Assembly: GCF_000968015.1 (NCBI RefSeq)
Contig: NZ_LACH01000012.1
Coordinates: 1-64,000 of the forward strand
Direction: 5' to 3'
Length of the DNA: 64,000 bases
Origin: Pseudomonas fluorescens
Lineage (GTDB): Bacteria > Pseudomonadota > Gammaproteobacteria > Pseudomonadales > Pseudomonadaceae
The position numbers were made by a program, and so were the translations under genes. This document shows positions 27,001 to 36,647 of the stretch, in pieces (the stretch's first letter is position 1; the number at the start of each line of letters is the position of its first letter). The notes beneath the pieces were generated by a model. The model saw nothing but the letters and a program-made list of their open reading frames with translations, did no database searches and was not told where the DNA came from.

Positions 27001-28410
27001 ATGGAGGCGTTGCCCGGGTTCGATGAAGTCTGGACGGCGGACGAAGCGGTGCTGGAAGTGATTCGTGCGCGGCTCAGTGCGTTCGGTCCGTTGCCGCTGA
27101 ACGCGATTGCCGAACCGCTCGGTTTACCGGCAACTCAAGCCACCCAGGCGTTGGCGCAACTGGAGCGCGAAGGCTATGTGCTGCGCGGCCAATTCACGCC
27201 CGGCACGGCGGAGGAAGAATGGTGCGAACGGCATTTGCTGGCGCGAATTCACCGCTACACCGTCAAGCGTCTGCGGCGGGAAATCGAGCCCGTGGCGTTG
27301 CAGGATTTCATGCGCTTCCTGTTCGACTGGCAGCATCTGTCCACCGCGAGCCAGGGTCAGGGCCGCGCAGTGTTGCCCGCGATTGTTGGTCAGTGTGAAG
27401 GCTACCCCGCCGCCGCTTCAGCCTGGGACAGCGATATTTTGCCGGCGCGAATAAAAGACTATTCAGCGAGTTGGCTGGATGACCTGTGTCGCAGCGGCAA
27501 ACTGGTGTGGACTCGCCTGACCGCACGTAACAAGAGCGCCAGCACGGCGTTGCGCAGCACGCCGATTCTGCTATTACCGCGCAGTCAGGTCGGGCTGTGG
27601 AGCGGGTTGACCGAGCAGACGCCGGCCAGCGAACTGTCACCCAAGACGCAAAAAGTCTACGAAGCCCTGAGCCAACACGGCGCGCTGTTTTTCGATGAGC
27701 TGACTCACGAAGCCCACCTGCTGCGCTCGGAACTGGAGATCGCCTTGCAGGAACTGGTCGGCGCCGGGTTGGTGAATGCCGACAGCTTCGCCGGCCTGCG
27801 AGCGCTGATCACCCCGGCCAGCAAACGCCAGAATCGCAGCAGCCGACGCGGGCGCGGAGCGTTTGCCGGCGGGATGGACGATGCCGGGCGCTGGGCCTTG
27901 CTGCGACGCGGCGCGCAAGCTCCGGTTGTGGATAACAAACGTCCGGCACCGACGCCGACCGACACCCTTGAACATATCGCCATGACCTTGCTCCGGCGCT
28001 ACGGCGTGGTGTTCTGGCGCTTGCTGGAGCGTGAAGCGGATTGGTTGCCGAGCTGGCGGGAATTGCTGCGCACTTTCCATCGACTGGAAGCGCGAGGCGA
28101 GATCCGCGGCGGGCGGTTTGTCAGTGGCTTGGCCGGTGAACAGTTTGCGTTGCCCGAGGCCATTCCGTTACTGCGTGAGGTGCGGCGACGGCCGCATGAC
28201 GGGAGTTTGATTGCCGTGTGCGGGGTTGATCCGCTGAACCTCGCCGGGACGCTTTTACCGGGAGTAAAAGTGCCGGCATTGGCGAGTAATCGATTGGTGT
28301 ATCGCGATGGATTGCCCGCCGCTGCCGAAATCGCTGGCAAGCAGACTTTCTGGCTGGAGCTGGATCAGCAATCGACTGCCGAACTGCACAACAAACTGAT
28401 CAGGCATTGA
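24094..28410 (+). CDS. lhr: Large ATP-dependent helicase Lhr
   Basis: At 1438 aa this is the long form of Lhr, an SF2 helicase implicated in DNA/RNA hybrid unwinding and repair. Motifs: Q-motif region FPTVTAAQARAWP, Walker A AAPTGSGKTLTAFL, SPLKALSNDI, DEIH in VIVDEIHAIAASKRG, LSATQKP, and motifs IV-VI with ATASLELGIDIGDVDLV and QRVGRSGHQVGG. After about residue 860 comes the Lhr-specific C-terminal extension. ATG 24094 is chosen because the upstream in-frame sequence is REPIN DNA. Confidence 0.94.
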   Translation: MNLPIPTDSALAGFHPAVSAWFSNTFPTVTAAQARAWPLIRQHRSTLVAAPTGSGKTLTAFLAVIDDLVHRAMANGGHLPDETLVVYVSPLKALSNDIQINLQDPLAGITEQLRAMGLPQLQINTAVRTGDTPQKDRSAMRKTAPHILVTTPESLYVLLGSDSGRQMLSTARTVIVDEIHAIAASKRGSHLALSLERLQALCAQPLMRIGLSATQKPIEAVSQFLVGRGRTCEIIDIGHARPRDLDIEVPPVPLSAVMANDIWELVYDRLATLAREHRTTLIFVNTRRLAERLSRHLSERLGKEAVAAHHGSLAKEFRLDAEQRLKRGDLQVLIATASLELGIDIGDVDLVCQIASPRSIAGFLQRVGRSGHQVGGTPKGRLFATTRDDLIECAALLDCVRRGELDTLLIPKAPLDVLAQQIIAEVSCQEWQEQALLEMFRNASPYSELDEKHYQALLQMLAEGYNGRLGIRSAYLHRDAVTRTLRGRRGAKLTAVTSGGTIPDNADYSVLLEPQGLNIGSVNEDFAVESIAGDVFQLGNTSYRILRVETGKVRVEDAQGQPPTIPFWLGEAPGRSAELSFAVARLQAQLDELLGATPGHLQPATDWLTDTLGLNLASAEQLVDYLARARLTLGALPSQDTLLMERFFDESGGTQLIIHTPFGSRINRAWGLALRKRFCRTFNFELQAAASEDAIVLSLSTSHSFELDDVWRYLHSNSAEHTLIQAVLDAPLFGVRWRWNAGVALALPRYSGGRKVPPQIQRMKSEDLIASVFPDQIACVENLAGEREIPDHPLVEQTLDDCLHEAMDSEGWLALLRRMERGDIRLISRDLPAPSPLAAEILSARPYTFLDDAPLEERRTQAVLNRRWSDPQSTDDLGALDADAIQAVREEAWPTPTGVDEMHEALMSLACITDAETQANPDWLDWLNTLADSGRASRLQVDVGQALWLALERLTCLSAIYPQAILQPPMEALPGFDEVWTADEAVLEVIRARLSAFGPLPLNAIAEPLGLPATQATQALAQLEREGYVLRGQFTPGTAEEEWCERHLLARIHRYTVKRLRREIEPVALQDFMRFLFDWQHLSTASQGQGRAVLPAIVGQCEGYPAAASAWDSDILPARIKDYSASWLDDLCRSGKLVWTRLTARNKSASTALRSTPILLLPRSQVGLWSGLTEQTPASELSPKTQKVYEALSQHGALFFDELTHEAHLLRSELEIALQELVGAGLVNADSFAGLRALITPASKRQNRSSRRGRGAFAGGMDDAGRWALLRRGAQAPVVDNKRPAPTPTDTLEHIAMTLLRRYGVVFWRLLEREADWLPSWRELLRTFHRLEARGEIRGGRFVSGLAGEQFALPEAIPLLREVRRRPHDGSLIAVCGVDPLNLAGTLLPGVKVPALASNRLVYRDGLPAAAEIAGKQTFWLELDQQSTAELHNKLIRH

Positions 28411-28427
28411 TGTTGTCGGCACCGGCC

Positions 28428-28538
28428 TCATCGCGAGCAGGCTCGCTCCCACAAGGGATCTGTGTCGGTCACAAAACTTTGCTCAGACACTGATCCAATG
28501 TGGGAGCAGCCGGTCGACGCTCGATTGCTCGCGATGAG
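28428..28538. repeat. REPIN with interrupted arm
   Basis: The inverted arm at 28428-28453 is normal apart from one base. The direct arm from 28499 carries about 15 extra bases between GTGGGAGC and TTGCTCGCGAT. It is a decayed REPIN between lhr and the convergent channel gene. Confidence 0.8.
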
Positions 28539-28558
28539 GCCATCAGCCCCAACACAAA

Positions 28559-30688
28559 TCATTGAGTTCTCGGCTGATCCGGCAGGAACACCGATGAATG
28601 CTCCGATGCAAGCCCATCGCTTTGCAGTGACTCAACAGCCTGTCTGGGCATCAACACCTGCTGTGGATAAGTCTGCGCGAAATGCACCCATGGGCTGTTA
28701 TCCACAAGCTTTTTCAAACGCTGGTTGAACGCGCGACTCACTGCGTATTGCCCACCCGACACAGTGCGGAACTGTGCCGTCAGCACCACGCCGTTGAGGT
28801 CCATCTTGTCGACACCAAACACATCCAGCGGCCCTTGCAGGTTGTACTTGAGGAACGCGTCTTCGCGGATGGAATCCCCGGCCTCGCGGATCAACTCGAT
28901 AGCCTTGTCGACATCGGTGTCGTAGGTGAACTGCACCGAGAAAAAGGCATAGGCGAATTGCCGTGATTGATTGGTCACGGCCTTGATCTGACCGAACGGC
29001 ACCGAATGCACAAACCCCTTGCCGTCGCGCAGGCGCAAGGTGCGGATCGTCAGGCCTTCGACGGTGCCGGCGTGGCCAGAGTCGAGCACCACCCAATCGC
29101 CAATCGACAACGTGTCTTCGATGATGATGAACAACCCGGTGATCACGTCCTGCACCAATTGCTGGGAACCGAAACCGATCGCCAGCCCCACGACACCGGC
29201 ACCGGCCAGAAAAGGTGCAACGTTGATCCCCAGATTCGCCATGGTGGTGATGGCGCAGATCACCACCAGGATGATTTTGATCGCGTTGCGCAGCAGCGGC
29301 AGGATGGTTTTGATCCGGGTACTGGGCTGGCGCGCCGAGCGTTTGCTGACAGGTGGTTTCAGGGCTTCCTGAATCGCCGTGTCCAACACCACCCAGACCA
29401 TCCAGGTCACCAGGAAAATCAAACCGATACGGCTCAGGGAATCGCTGATCGCCCGGCCGACCGAATTGCTCACCGCAAATTCGAACAGCGATACACCCCA
29501 GATGCGCCCCAGGACATCGATGAACACAATCGCCAAGGCGATGCGCAGCAATGCATGCGAAAGGCTGAGAAAGCGTTCTTTGTAGGCACTGCTGCGGCGC
29601 ACGGACAACTCACTGCGCGACTTGAACAGGTGATGCAGCGATGTGCTGAGAAACACCGTCGCAATCAGCAACACCGTGGTAAACAGCGCACAGCGCAGTA
29701 CTTTCTGGTTGTCATCGCCAATGCCGATCAGGTTGATCACAGACACCAGCACCATCAACAGAATCGGCCAGTACCAGAGCCCGGAAAAGATCCGCAGCAT
29801 TTCACGCAAGGCCGGCTGACTCAGGCGCTGGGCCAACGGCAAGATGCGGATCAGATGGGCGACTGGACGGCGCATTTTGAACACCAGAAGACCGAATGCG
29901 ATCGACGCAGCCATCCCGGTGAACACCGCGATACTGCTGGTGAGATTGCCACCGAGCAGGCGGGCGATCTGCGGACTGGTCAAGGCGTCGCTCAGGGCCA
30001 CTAGGAAGCCGATGACAAAGAGCGGTCGCGGGCTGTACTGACGAATAATCTGCACCGCTCGGCGCTTGTGACCAGCGTTGAACAGCACCACCAGCGACAA
30101 CAGCAACGACGCGGCGAAAATGCCGCTGCTGGTGGCATAGGCGAAACACAATGCCAGCGCCCGGCCAGCGGACACTTGCAAGAAATGGCTGACATACAGC
30201 GTCAGCGGCAGGCTGATCAGCGCCGGAATCGTGTAGGGCAACACATAACCCAGTAAAGCCTGACCACGCTCGCGAGTGAGCAGCAGACGGTTCTGACACA
30301 GACGTTTGGTGAGCAGCCCTCCCAGTAGCCAGAGCAGCGCAAAGACGCCCATCCACACACCGGACAACAGCAGGAAATCCCCCGCCACGCTCCAGCTCGA
30401 GCGGGACGACGGGTGATTGACCAGTTGATCCACCTCAACCGCTGCCCGGTCTGCACGCAGACGCCAAGCGTCCAGCAGGTCCTCGTTGAGATCCAGTTTT
30501 CCCTGGACTTCATCAATGCTCGAACTGATGGCACCTAGCAAACCACCCTGCACCAGCGGTTCGGGGTGGGCCAGTGGTGTCGTGGCGGTGGCCGCCGCCG
30601 GCACACCCGGTAGTGCGGCAGCCTCCAGCTCGTTGCTGCCCAGAATCAGCAACGCCCCCAGTAGTATCGCGGTCTTGAACTTGAACAA
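28559..30688 (-). CDS. Mechanosensitive ion channel, YbiO-like (MscS family)
   Basis: A 709-aa inner-membrane channel: signal-like N-terminus (ILLGALLILGSNELEAAA), a periplasmic stretch to about residue 110, then around ten membrane segments, and the MscS domain near 480-650 (AGVVGLAIGFGSQQLVQDVITGLFIIIEDTLSIGDWV, with DGKGFVHSVPFGQI). Such channels release solutes on hypo-osmotic shock. I chose TTG 30688, which has AGGAG 7 bases upstream. In-frame codons up to 31027 run through a palindromic repeat. Confidence 0.87.
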   Translation of the reverse strand: MFKFKTAILLGALLILGSNELEAAALPGVPAAATATTPLAHPEPLVQGGLLGAISSSIDEVQGKLDLNEDLLDAWRLRADRAAVEVDQLVNHPSSRSSWSVAGDFLLLSGVWMGVFALLWLLGGLLTKRLCQNRLLLTRERGQALLGYVLPYTIPALISLPLTLYVSHFLQVSAGRALALCFAYATSSGIFAASLLLSLVVLFNAGHKRRAVQIIRQYSPRPLFVIGFLVALSDALTSPQIARLLGGNLTSSIAVFTGMAASIAFGLLVFKMRRPVAHLIRILPLAQRLSQPALREMLRIFSGLWYWPILLMVLVSVINLIGIGDDNQKVLRCALFTTVLLIATVFLSTSLHHLFKSRSELSVRRSSAYKERFLSLSHALLRIALAIVFIDVLGRIWGVSLFEFAVSNSVGRAISDSLSRIGLIFLVTWMVWVVLDTAIQEALKPPVSKRSARQPSTRIKTILPLLRNAIKIILVVICAITTMANLGINVAPFLAGAGVVGLAIGFGSQQLVQDVITGLFIIIEDTLSIGDWVVLDSGHAGTVEGLTIRTLRLRDGKGFVHSVPFGQIKAVTNQSRQFAYAFFSVQFTYDTDVDKAIELIREAGDSIREDAFLKYNLQGPLDVFGVDKMDLNGVVLTAQFRTVSGGQYAVSRAFNQRLKKLVDNSPWVHFAQTYPQQVLMPRQAVESLQSDGLASEHSSVFLPDQPRTQ

Positions 30689-30770
30689 ACGCGGTGCTCC
30701 TGCAAATGGGTCTGTAAGGAACTGATCGGGAAAGTGTAGGCAAGTTCGGTTATTGGGTGAAATCAAGGGC

Positions 30771-30936
30771 CACCCCTCACCCCAGCCCTCTCCCCAGAGG
30801 GGAGAGGGGAAAGGGAGCAGATCTCCATGGCTTTCCGGACCTGAGTTCGACTCCGAATATTCAGGTCGCAGTATTTCGAAAGACACGTCGGTCAGTCCCC
30901 TCGCCCCTTTGGGGAGAGGGTTAGGGTGAGGGGCGC
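30771..30936. repeat. Palindromic repeat, CCCTCACCCCAGCCCTCTCCCC type
   Basis: Outer arms CCCCTCACCCCAGCCCTCTC and GAGAGGGTTAGGGTGAGGGG lie about 120 bp apart, with further CTCTCCCC/GGGGAGAG pairing inside. It lies in the 357-bp divergent space between the channel and MFS genes, where no other feature is visible. It is a fourth repeat family here. Confidence 0.75.
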
Positions 30937-31045
30937 TTTTGATCTTTGCGCACAAAGCAAATCTCAAATGCCCATCCCTGTATTTTTCCACACAACCCAA
31001 ACCCCGACACTGCGCTCCATCAATCAATCCACCGGAGTTGCAGCC

Positions 31046-32248
31046 ATGCCCATTGCCTTGCTCGCGCTGACCCTCAGCGCCTTCGCCATCGGGACGACCG
31101 AGTTCGTCATCGTTGGCCTGTTACCCACCATCGGCGCCGACCTTGGCGTCAGCCTGCCGTCCGCCGGCCTGCTGGTCAGCCTCTACGCATTGGGCGTTGC
31201 CATTGGCGCCCCGGTGCTGACCGCCCTCACCGGCAAAGTCCCGCGCAAAATGCTGCTGTTGTCGCTGATGGTGCTGTTCACCCTCGGCAACCTGCTGGCC
31301 TGGAAAGCGCCGAGTTACGAGTCGCTGGTCATTGCGCGGATCGTCACCGGTCTGGCCCACGGGGTGTTCTTCTCGATTGGTTCGACCATCGCCACCAGCC
31401 TCGTGCCGAAGGAAAAAGCCGCCAGCGCGATCGCCATCATGTTCACCGGCCTGACCGTGGCACTGGTCACCGGCGTACCACTGGGGACGTTCATTGGTCA
31501 GCATTTCGGCTGGCGTGACACCTTCCTCGCGGTTTCTGCACTGGGCGTGATCGCGTTCATTGGCAGCCTGCTTTACGTGCCGAAAAACATTGCCCACAGC
31601 AAACCGGCTTCACTGTTGCAGCAATTGCAGGTGCTCAAGCAACCCCGTCTGCTGCTGGTGTACGCCATGACCGCGGTCGGTTACGGCGGCTCGTTCATCG
31701 CGTTCACCTTCCTGGCTCCGATTCTTCAAGACATTTCCGGCTTCAGCGCCAGCACCGTCAGCCTGGTGCTGCTGGTCTACGGCATCTCGGTGGCCGTCGG
31801 TAACATCTGGGGCGGCAAACTGGCGGACAAACGCGGCCCGATCAGCGCCCTGAAAATCATCTTCGCCCTGCTCGCTGCGGTGTTGTTCGTACTAACCTTT
31901 ACCGCCGGCAACCCATGGCTGGCCCTGGCCACCGTGCTGGTCTGGGGTGCGGTTGCGTTCGGCAACGTGCCGGGCCTGCAGGTTTACGTGGTGCGTCAGG
32001 CCGAACATCACACCCCGCATGCGGTGGACGTAGCGTCGGGCCTGAACATCGCCGCGTTCAACCTCGGCATTGCTGGTGGCGCGTGGGGCGGTGGCTTGAT
32101 CGTTGCTCACATGGGCCTGATTCATACCGCGTGGATTGGTGGTCTGGTGGTGCTGGTCGCGTTGGCATTGACGGCGTGGAGCGGTCGTCTTGATCGGTTG
32201 GGTCCGGTGTATGCCGAAAGCTCGACCCAGGTTGTTGCCGGACACTAA
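31046..32248 (+). CDS. MFS efflux transporter, AraJ/DHA1 type
   Basis: A 400-aa twelve-helix major facilitator. The N-terminal half shows SAFAIGTTEFVIVGLLPTIGADLGVS, RKMLLLSLMVLFTLGN and IVTGLAHGVFFSIGSTIA; the second half has WGGKLADKRGPISALK. These are the signatures of the DHA1 purine/arabinose efflux (NepI/AraJ) subgroup. The substrate is unknown. ATG 31046 is preceded by CCGGAG. It is divergent from the channel gene and followed directly by a REPIN. Confidence 0.87.
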   Translation: MPIALLALTLSAFAIGTTEFVIVGLLPTIGADLGVSLPSAGLLVSLYALGVAIGAPVLTALTGKVPRKMLLLSLMVLFTLGNLLAWKAPSYESLVIARIVTGLAHGVFFSIGSTIATSLVPKEKAASAIAIMFTGLTVALVTGVPLGTFIGQHFGWRDTFLAVSALGVIAFIGSLLYVPKNIAHSKPASLLQQLQVLKQPRLLLVYAMTAVGYGGSFIAFTFLAPILQDISGFSASTVSLVLLVYGISVAVGNIWGGKLADKRGPISALKIIFALLAAVLFVLTFTAGNPWLALATVLVWGAVAFGNVPGLQVYVVRQAEHHTPHAVDVASGLNIAAFNLGIAGGAWGGGLIVAHMGLIHTAWIGGLVVLVALALTAWSGRLDRLGPVYAESSTQVVAGH

Positions 32249-32252
32249 ACCC

Positions 32253-32341
32253 TGTGGGAGCGAGCTTGCTCGCGATGACGGCAGCACATCCAGCATTGAT
32301 GTAACTGACACACCGCTATCGCGAGCAAGCTCGCTCCCACA
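32253..32341. repeat. REPIN
   Basis: Direct and inverted GTGGGAGCGAGC arms begin 5 bp after the MFS stop codon. Confidence 0.92.
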
Positions 32342-32460
32342 TTTTGATCGGTGGTGTTTGGTTGAGCGTGTGCCGTCCGTAGTCCCGTCGAAACTTTCTC
32401 GCCTGCCCCGCAGTCATCAAAAGACAGGGGCAGTCCGAGAACCATCAGACGGGAGGCGAC

Positions 32461-33387
32461 ATGGCGGCGATCCACATCGGTATTTCAGGCTGGCGCTACA
32501 CGCCCTGGCGGGGGGATTTCTACCCGAAGGGGCTGACCCACAAGCGCGAATTGCAATTCGCCTCACGGGCGGTCAACAGCATCGAAATCAATGGATCGTT
32601 TTACGCCCTGCAACGGCCCGAACGTTATGCCCAGTGGTACGCCGAAACCCCGAGGGGCTTCGTTTTCAGCGTCAAAGCCCCGCGTTTCATCACCCACATC
32701 AGGCGACTGCGGGACGTCCATAAACCCTTGGCGAATTTCTTTGCGTCCGGGGTACTGGAACTCAAAGAAAAACTCGGCCCGATCCTCTGGCAATTCCCGC
32801 CCAACTTCAAATTCGATGCCGAGTTGTTCGAGACCTTCCTGGAGCAGTTGCCGCACAACACCGAAGAGGCCGCCGCCCTCGCCCGCCAGCATGATGCGCA
32901 CGTGAACGGTCACGCCAGCCTGCAGGCCTACGGGAAAAAGCCTTTGCGCCATGCCTTAGAAATCAGAAACGAGAGCTTCGTCGACCCCGCCTTCATCCGC
33001 CTGCTCAAACGCTATAACGCGGCCCTCGTCATCGCCGACACCGCCGGTAAATGGCCGTACCGCGAAGACCTCACCAGCGACTTCGTTTACCTGCGCCTGC
33101 ACGGTGCCGAAGAACTTTATGCCAGCGGTTACACCCCCGAGGCGCTGAAACGCTGGGGTGACCGGATCGAGGCCTGGTATCACGGCCAGCAACCGCCCGA
33201 CCCGCACCTGATCGCACCTCGGCAAAAGCCCAAGGCGCGCAAGTCCCGTGAGGTGTTTTGCTACTTCGACAACGACATCAAAGTCCGCGCCCCCTTCGAT
33301 GCCCGCCGCTTGCTGGAGCGCTTTCATCTGGATAAAGACCTCGCCACCCGCCCCGGTGAACTGGCCGCCGAAGGAGTGCTGTCATGA
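32461..33387 (+). CDS. DUF72 (YecE-like) protein
   Basis: At 308 aa it has the DUF72 TIM-barrel signature [49 protein letters not shown] and [10 protein letters not shown], then ALEIRNESF and YLRLHG. DUF72 proteins occur widely, with no settled biochemical role. It opens a four-gene unit, its end overlapping the EEP-domain gene by four bases, and this ties it to phospholipid-related genes here. Confidence 0.85.
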   Translation: MAAIHIGISGWRYTPWRGDFYPKGLTHKRELQFASRAVNSIEINGSFYALQRPERYAQWYAETPRGFVFSVKAPRFITHIRRLRDVHKPLANFFASGVLELKEKLGPILWQFPPNFKFDAELFETFLEQLPHNTEEAAALARQHDAHVNGHASLQAYGKKPLRHALEIRNESFVDPAFIRLLKRYNAALVIADTAGKWPYREDLTSDFVYLRLHGAEELYASGYTPEALKRWGDRIEAWYHGQQPPDPHLIAPRQKPKARKSREVFCYFDNDIKVRAPFDARRLLERFHLDKDLATRPGELAAEGVLS

Positions 33388-34181
33388 GCATTTCCGAACC
33401 GGTCGGCACCACCGACGAACAGCAACCCATCATCACCTCCGTGCGCCGCTTCACCGTGCTGACGGTCAACACGCACAAGGGTTTCACCGCGCTCAACCGG
33501 CGTTTCATCCTGCCCGAATTACGCGAAGCGGTGCGCAGTGTGTCCGCCGACGTGGTGTTTTTGCAGGAAGTCCACGGCACCCACGAGCATCATCCCCAGC
33601 GTTACAGCAATTGGCCGGCAATGCCGCAATACGAATTCCTCGCCGACACGCTGTGGCCGCAGTTCGCCTATGGGCGCAACGCGGTCTATCCGGCGGGCGA
33701 TCACGGCAATGCGCTGCTGTCGAAATTCCAGATCATTCGCCACGACAACCTCGACGTTTCCATCAGCGGTCACGAGAATCGCGGCATCCTGCATTGCGTG
33801 CTGCGCCTGCCCGGTGACGGCCAGGAAGTGCATGCCATTTGTGTGCATCTGGGCCTTCACGAAACCCACCGGACCGAACAACTCAAGTTGCTGGCCCAGC
33901 GTATTGAAGAACTGCCTAGCGATGCCCCGGTGATCGTTGCCGGTGACTTCAACGACTGGCGCCAGCGCGCCGATGCACTGCTCAACCCCTGCGGTTTGCG
34001 GGAGGTTTTCGCCGAACTCCACGGCAAACCGGCGCGCAGTTTTCCAGCACGTTTGCCAGCGTTGCGCCTTGATCGCATCTACGTGCGCAACCTCAAGGCC
34101 AGTCAGCCACAAGTGCTGGCCGCGCGGCCCTGGTCACACCTTTCCGACCACGTACCGCTGTCGGTGGAGATCGAGCTATGA
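33384..34181 (+). CDS. Endonuclease/exonuclease/phosphatase family protein (YbhP-like)
   Basis: The 265-aa protein has the EEP fold motifs: [29 protein letters not shown] with the metal-binding glutamate, [20 protein letters not shown] and the terminal [15 protein letters not shown]. coli YbhP sits next to clsB and ybhN in the same way, so a phosphatase acting on a lipid product is plausible but unproven. ATGA overlaps link it to the genes on both sides. Confidence 0.86.
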   Translation: MSISEPVGTTDEQQPIITSVRRFTVLTVNTHKGFTALNRRFILPELREAVRSVSADVVFLQEVHGTHEHHPQRYSNWPAMPQYEFLADTLWPQFAYGRNAVYPAGDHGNALLSKFQIIRHDNLDVSISGHENRGILHCVLRLPGDGQEVHAICVHLGLHETHRTEQLKLLAQRIEELPSDAPVIVAGDFNDWRQRADALLNPCGLREVFAELHGKPARSFPARLPALRLDRIYVRNLKASQPQVLAARPWSHLSDHVPLSVEIEL

Positions 34182-35461
34182 GCAGCCCATCGATGGATAA
34201 AACCGATGTGGAGCACTTATCCACAACCCCGCCGATCCGTGAACCGGGCGTGGTCGACGTCGAATATGGCTGGCAAGGCAACAACCGCGTAGAGCTGCTG
34301 GAAAACGGCGAAGCGTATTTCCCTCGGGTGTTCGAGGCCATGCGTCAGGCGAAGACTGAAATCCTCCTGGAAACCTTCATTGTGTTTGAGGACAAGGTCG
34401 GTGATGAGCTACAGGAAGTCCTGATCGCCGCCGCTCAACGCGGCGTGCGGATCACCGCCAGTCTCGATGGCTTTGGCTGCGGTGAACTGAGCACGGGATA
34501 CCTCGCTGCCCTGAGCGAGGCCGGCGTGCACATCCAGATTTTCGACCCCGCGCCCAAACGTCTGGGCATCCGCACCAACTGGTTCCGCCGCCTGCACCGC
34601 AAGATCGTGGTGGTCGATGGCACGATTGCGTTCATCGGCGGCATCAACTTTTCTGCCGACCATCTGGCTGACTTCGGCCCTGAGGCCAAGCAGGATTATT
34701 CCGTTGAAGTGCAAGGCCCGGCGGTGGCCGACATTCATCACTTCGCCTTGCTGCAATGCGGTCGCCCGGCTCGCGCCAAATACTGGTGGCAACGACGCAG
34801 GCAACGGCGCTCGGAACTGGCGTTCACCGAACATGACGGCCAGGTTCGCCTGGTGTACCGCGACAACGGCGAGCACCCGACTGATATCGAAGAGGTTTAC
34901 CGGCAGGTGCTGCGCAGTGCCCAACGCCGGGTAGTGATCGCCAATGCCTACTTCTTTCCGGGCTATCGCCTGCTGCGCGAGATCCGCAACGCGGCGCGCC
35001 GTGGCGTCGATGTGCGGCTGATCCTGCAAGGTCAGCCCGACATGCTGGTGGCCAAACTCGCCGCGCGCATGACCTATGACTACCTGCTCAAATCCGGTGT
35101 GCAGATTCACGAATATTGCGAGCGTCCACTGCACGGCAAAGTCGCGCTGGTGGATGAAGATTGGAGCACGGTCGGTTCGAGCAACCTCGACCCGTTGAGC
35201 CTGTCCATGAACCTGGAAGCCAATGTGTTGATCCGCGATCGCACTTTCAACCGCGACCTGTTCGAGCGCCTCGAAGACCTGAGTAACAACCATTGCAAGG
35301 TCATGTGCGCCGACAAAGCCCCGCGCGGACGGGTCTGGCACATGACCGTCGGCTTTCTGGTGTTTCACTTTCTGCGCCACTTCCCGGCTTGGGCCGGTTG
35401 GCTGCCGGCGCATAAACCGCGCCTGAAACCTTTTACCCATTCCGCCGGGGGTGACACCTGA
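34178..35461 (+). CDS. clsB: Cardiolipin synthase B
   Basis: This 427-aa phospholipase-D-superfamily enzyme has two HKD motifs: [21 protein letters not shown] near residue 140 and [22 protein letters not shown] near 320. ClsB makes cardiolipin from phosphatidylglycerol and phosphatidylethanolamine. It lacks N-terminal membrane helices, as ClsB does and ClsA does not. The C-terminal tail ([25 protein letters not shown]) is amphipathic. It overlaps both neighbours. Confidence 0.9.
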   Translation: MSSPSMDKTDVEHLSTTPPIREPGVVDVEYGWQGNNRVELLENGEAYFPRVFEAMRQAKTEILLETFIVFEDKVGDELQEVLIAAAQRGVRITASLDGFGCGELSTGYLAALSEAGVHIQIFDPAPKRLGIRTNWFRRLHRKIVVVDGTIAFIGGINFSADHLADFGPEAKQDYSVEVQGPAVADIHHFALLQCGRPARAKYWWQRRRQRRSELAFTEHDGQVRLVYRDNGEHPTDIEEVYRQVLRSAQRRVVIANAYFFPGYRLLREIRNAARRGVDVRLILQGQPDMLVAKLAARMTYDYLLKSGVQIHEYCERPLHGKVALVDEDWSTVGSSNLDPLSLSMNLEANVLIRDRTFNRDLFERLEDLSNNHCKVMCADKAPRGRVWHMTVGFLVFHFLRHFPAWAGWLPAHKPRLKPFTHSAGGDT

Positions 35462-36450
35462 TGAGCCACTCAGATACACAACCGGCGACCCACGCCGAAA
35501 CGCCGGGCACACGCCGCTGGAGCCGCTGGAAACGGCCGCTGACGATGCTGTTTTTCCTGGCGCTGATTGTGCTGTTCACGATGCTTGCCCAGCGCCTCGA
35601 ATGGGATGAAGTGTTCGACAACCTCGCCGATTTCAAGGTGCGTACGCTGATCATCGCGTCAGGTCTGACCGTGGTGAGTTTTCTGGTTTACGCCTGCTTC
35701 GACCTGATCGGCCGTACCTACATTCGCCAGGACCTGACGTGGAAGCAGATCCTGCCGGTGGGGATTATCAGCTATGCCTTCAACCTCAATCTGAGCGCTT
35801 GGGTCGGCGGTATTGCCATGCGTTATCGGCTGTATTCGCGACTCGGGGTGAGCAAGGGCAACATCGCGAAAATTTTAGGGTTGAGCCTCGCGACAAACTG
35901 GTTCGGTTACATGGTGATTGCCGGTGCAGTGTTCAGCAGCGGCCTGGTGCGAATGCCGCCAGGCTGGAAGCTGAGCAGCGGTGCATTGCAAGGGGTGGGC
36001 GTGTTGTTGCTGTTGTTGAGCGCGGGGTACCTGGCAGCGTGTCAGTTTTCCAAGCGTCGGGAGTGGGCAATACGCGGGGTGGAAATCAACCTGCCGTCCC
36101 TGCGCATGGCGGTGCTGCAACTGGCCCTCGGGGCGCTGAACTGGTCGCTGATGGCGGCGGTGATTTTCACCTTGCTGCCGAGCAAGCTGGATTACCCGCT
36201 GGTGCTCGGGGTGTTGCTGATCAGCGCGATTGCCGGGGTTATCACGCACATCCCCGCCGGGCTCGGCGTGCTTGAAGCGGTGTTCGTGGCGCTGCTGCAA
36301 CATGAAGTGTCCCGAGGCAGTCTCGTGGCCGGATTGCTGGCCTATCGGGCGATTTATTTCATCTTGCCGTTACTGATTACCCTGGTGATGTACCTGATCG
36401 TGGAAGCCAAGGCCAAGTCGTTGCGGATCTCGAAAAAGCCCCGGGATTAA
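35461..36450 (+). CDS. YbhN/UPF0104 flippase-like membrane protein
   Basis: A 329-aa integral membrane protein with about eight helices and the UPF0104/lysylphosphatidylglycerol-synthase membrane-domain motif: NLNLSAWVGGIAMRYRLYSRLGVSKGNIAKI, then GVLLISAIAGVITHIPAGLGVLEAVFVALLQ. It lacks the cytoplasmic aminoacyl-transferase domain of MprF. The start overlaps the clsB stop (TGATG). In E. coli, ybhN neighbours clsB as well. Lipid transport or modification is inferred. Confidence 0.87.
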   Translation: MSHSDTQPATHAETPGTRRWSRWKRPLTMLFFLALIVLFTMLAQRLEWDEVFDNLADFKVRTLIIASGLTVVSFLVYACFDLIGRTYIRQDLTWKQILPVGIISYAFNLNLSAWVGGIAMRYRLYSRLGVSKGNIAKILGLSLATNWFGYMVIAGAVFSSGLVRMPPGWKLSSGALQGVGVLLLLLSAGYLAACQFSKRREWAIRGVEINLPSLRMAVLQLALGALNWSLMAAVIFTLLPSKLDYPLVLGVLLISAIAGVITHIPAGLGVLEAVFVALLQHEVSRGSLVAGLLAYRAIYFILPLLITLVMYLIVEAKAKSLRISKKPRD

Positions 36451-36455
36451 CAGCC

Positions 36456-36644
36456 TAATGCCAATCAGTTTAGAACGACTCAATCCGTAGCAGCTGGCGA
36501 AGCCTGCGTTCGGCTGCGAAGCAGTCGTAAAACCTGAGCTTGCGGTCCTCCTGAAACACCGCATCGTCTGATTTCACGACTGCTGCGCAGCCGAACGCAG
36601 GCTTCGCCAGCTGCTACGGATCGCGTTTTGGCTTAACTGATTGG
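36456..36644. repeat. Complete 189-bp palindromic element with terminal inverted repeats
   Basis: The outer ends TAATGCCAATCAGTT and GCTTAACTGATTGG are inverted repeats. Inside are longer arms, CGTAGCAGCTGGCGAAGCC and its complement, around a loop near 36550. A partial copy opens the window at 1-175. It begins 5 bp after the ybhN-like stop and ends 4 bp before the alpha/beta hydrolase stop, so it fills the convergent gap exactly. Confidence 0.8.
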
Positions 36645-36647
36645 TTT

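Noticed and set aside
28967-30004. Long plus-strand open frame opposite the mechanosensitive channel gene
   Set aside because: Its translation is rich in Gln/His/Arg with no motif, typical of antisense frames. The minus-strand MscS domain is clear.
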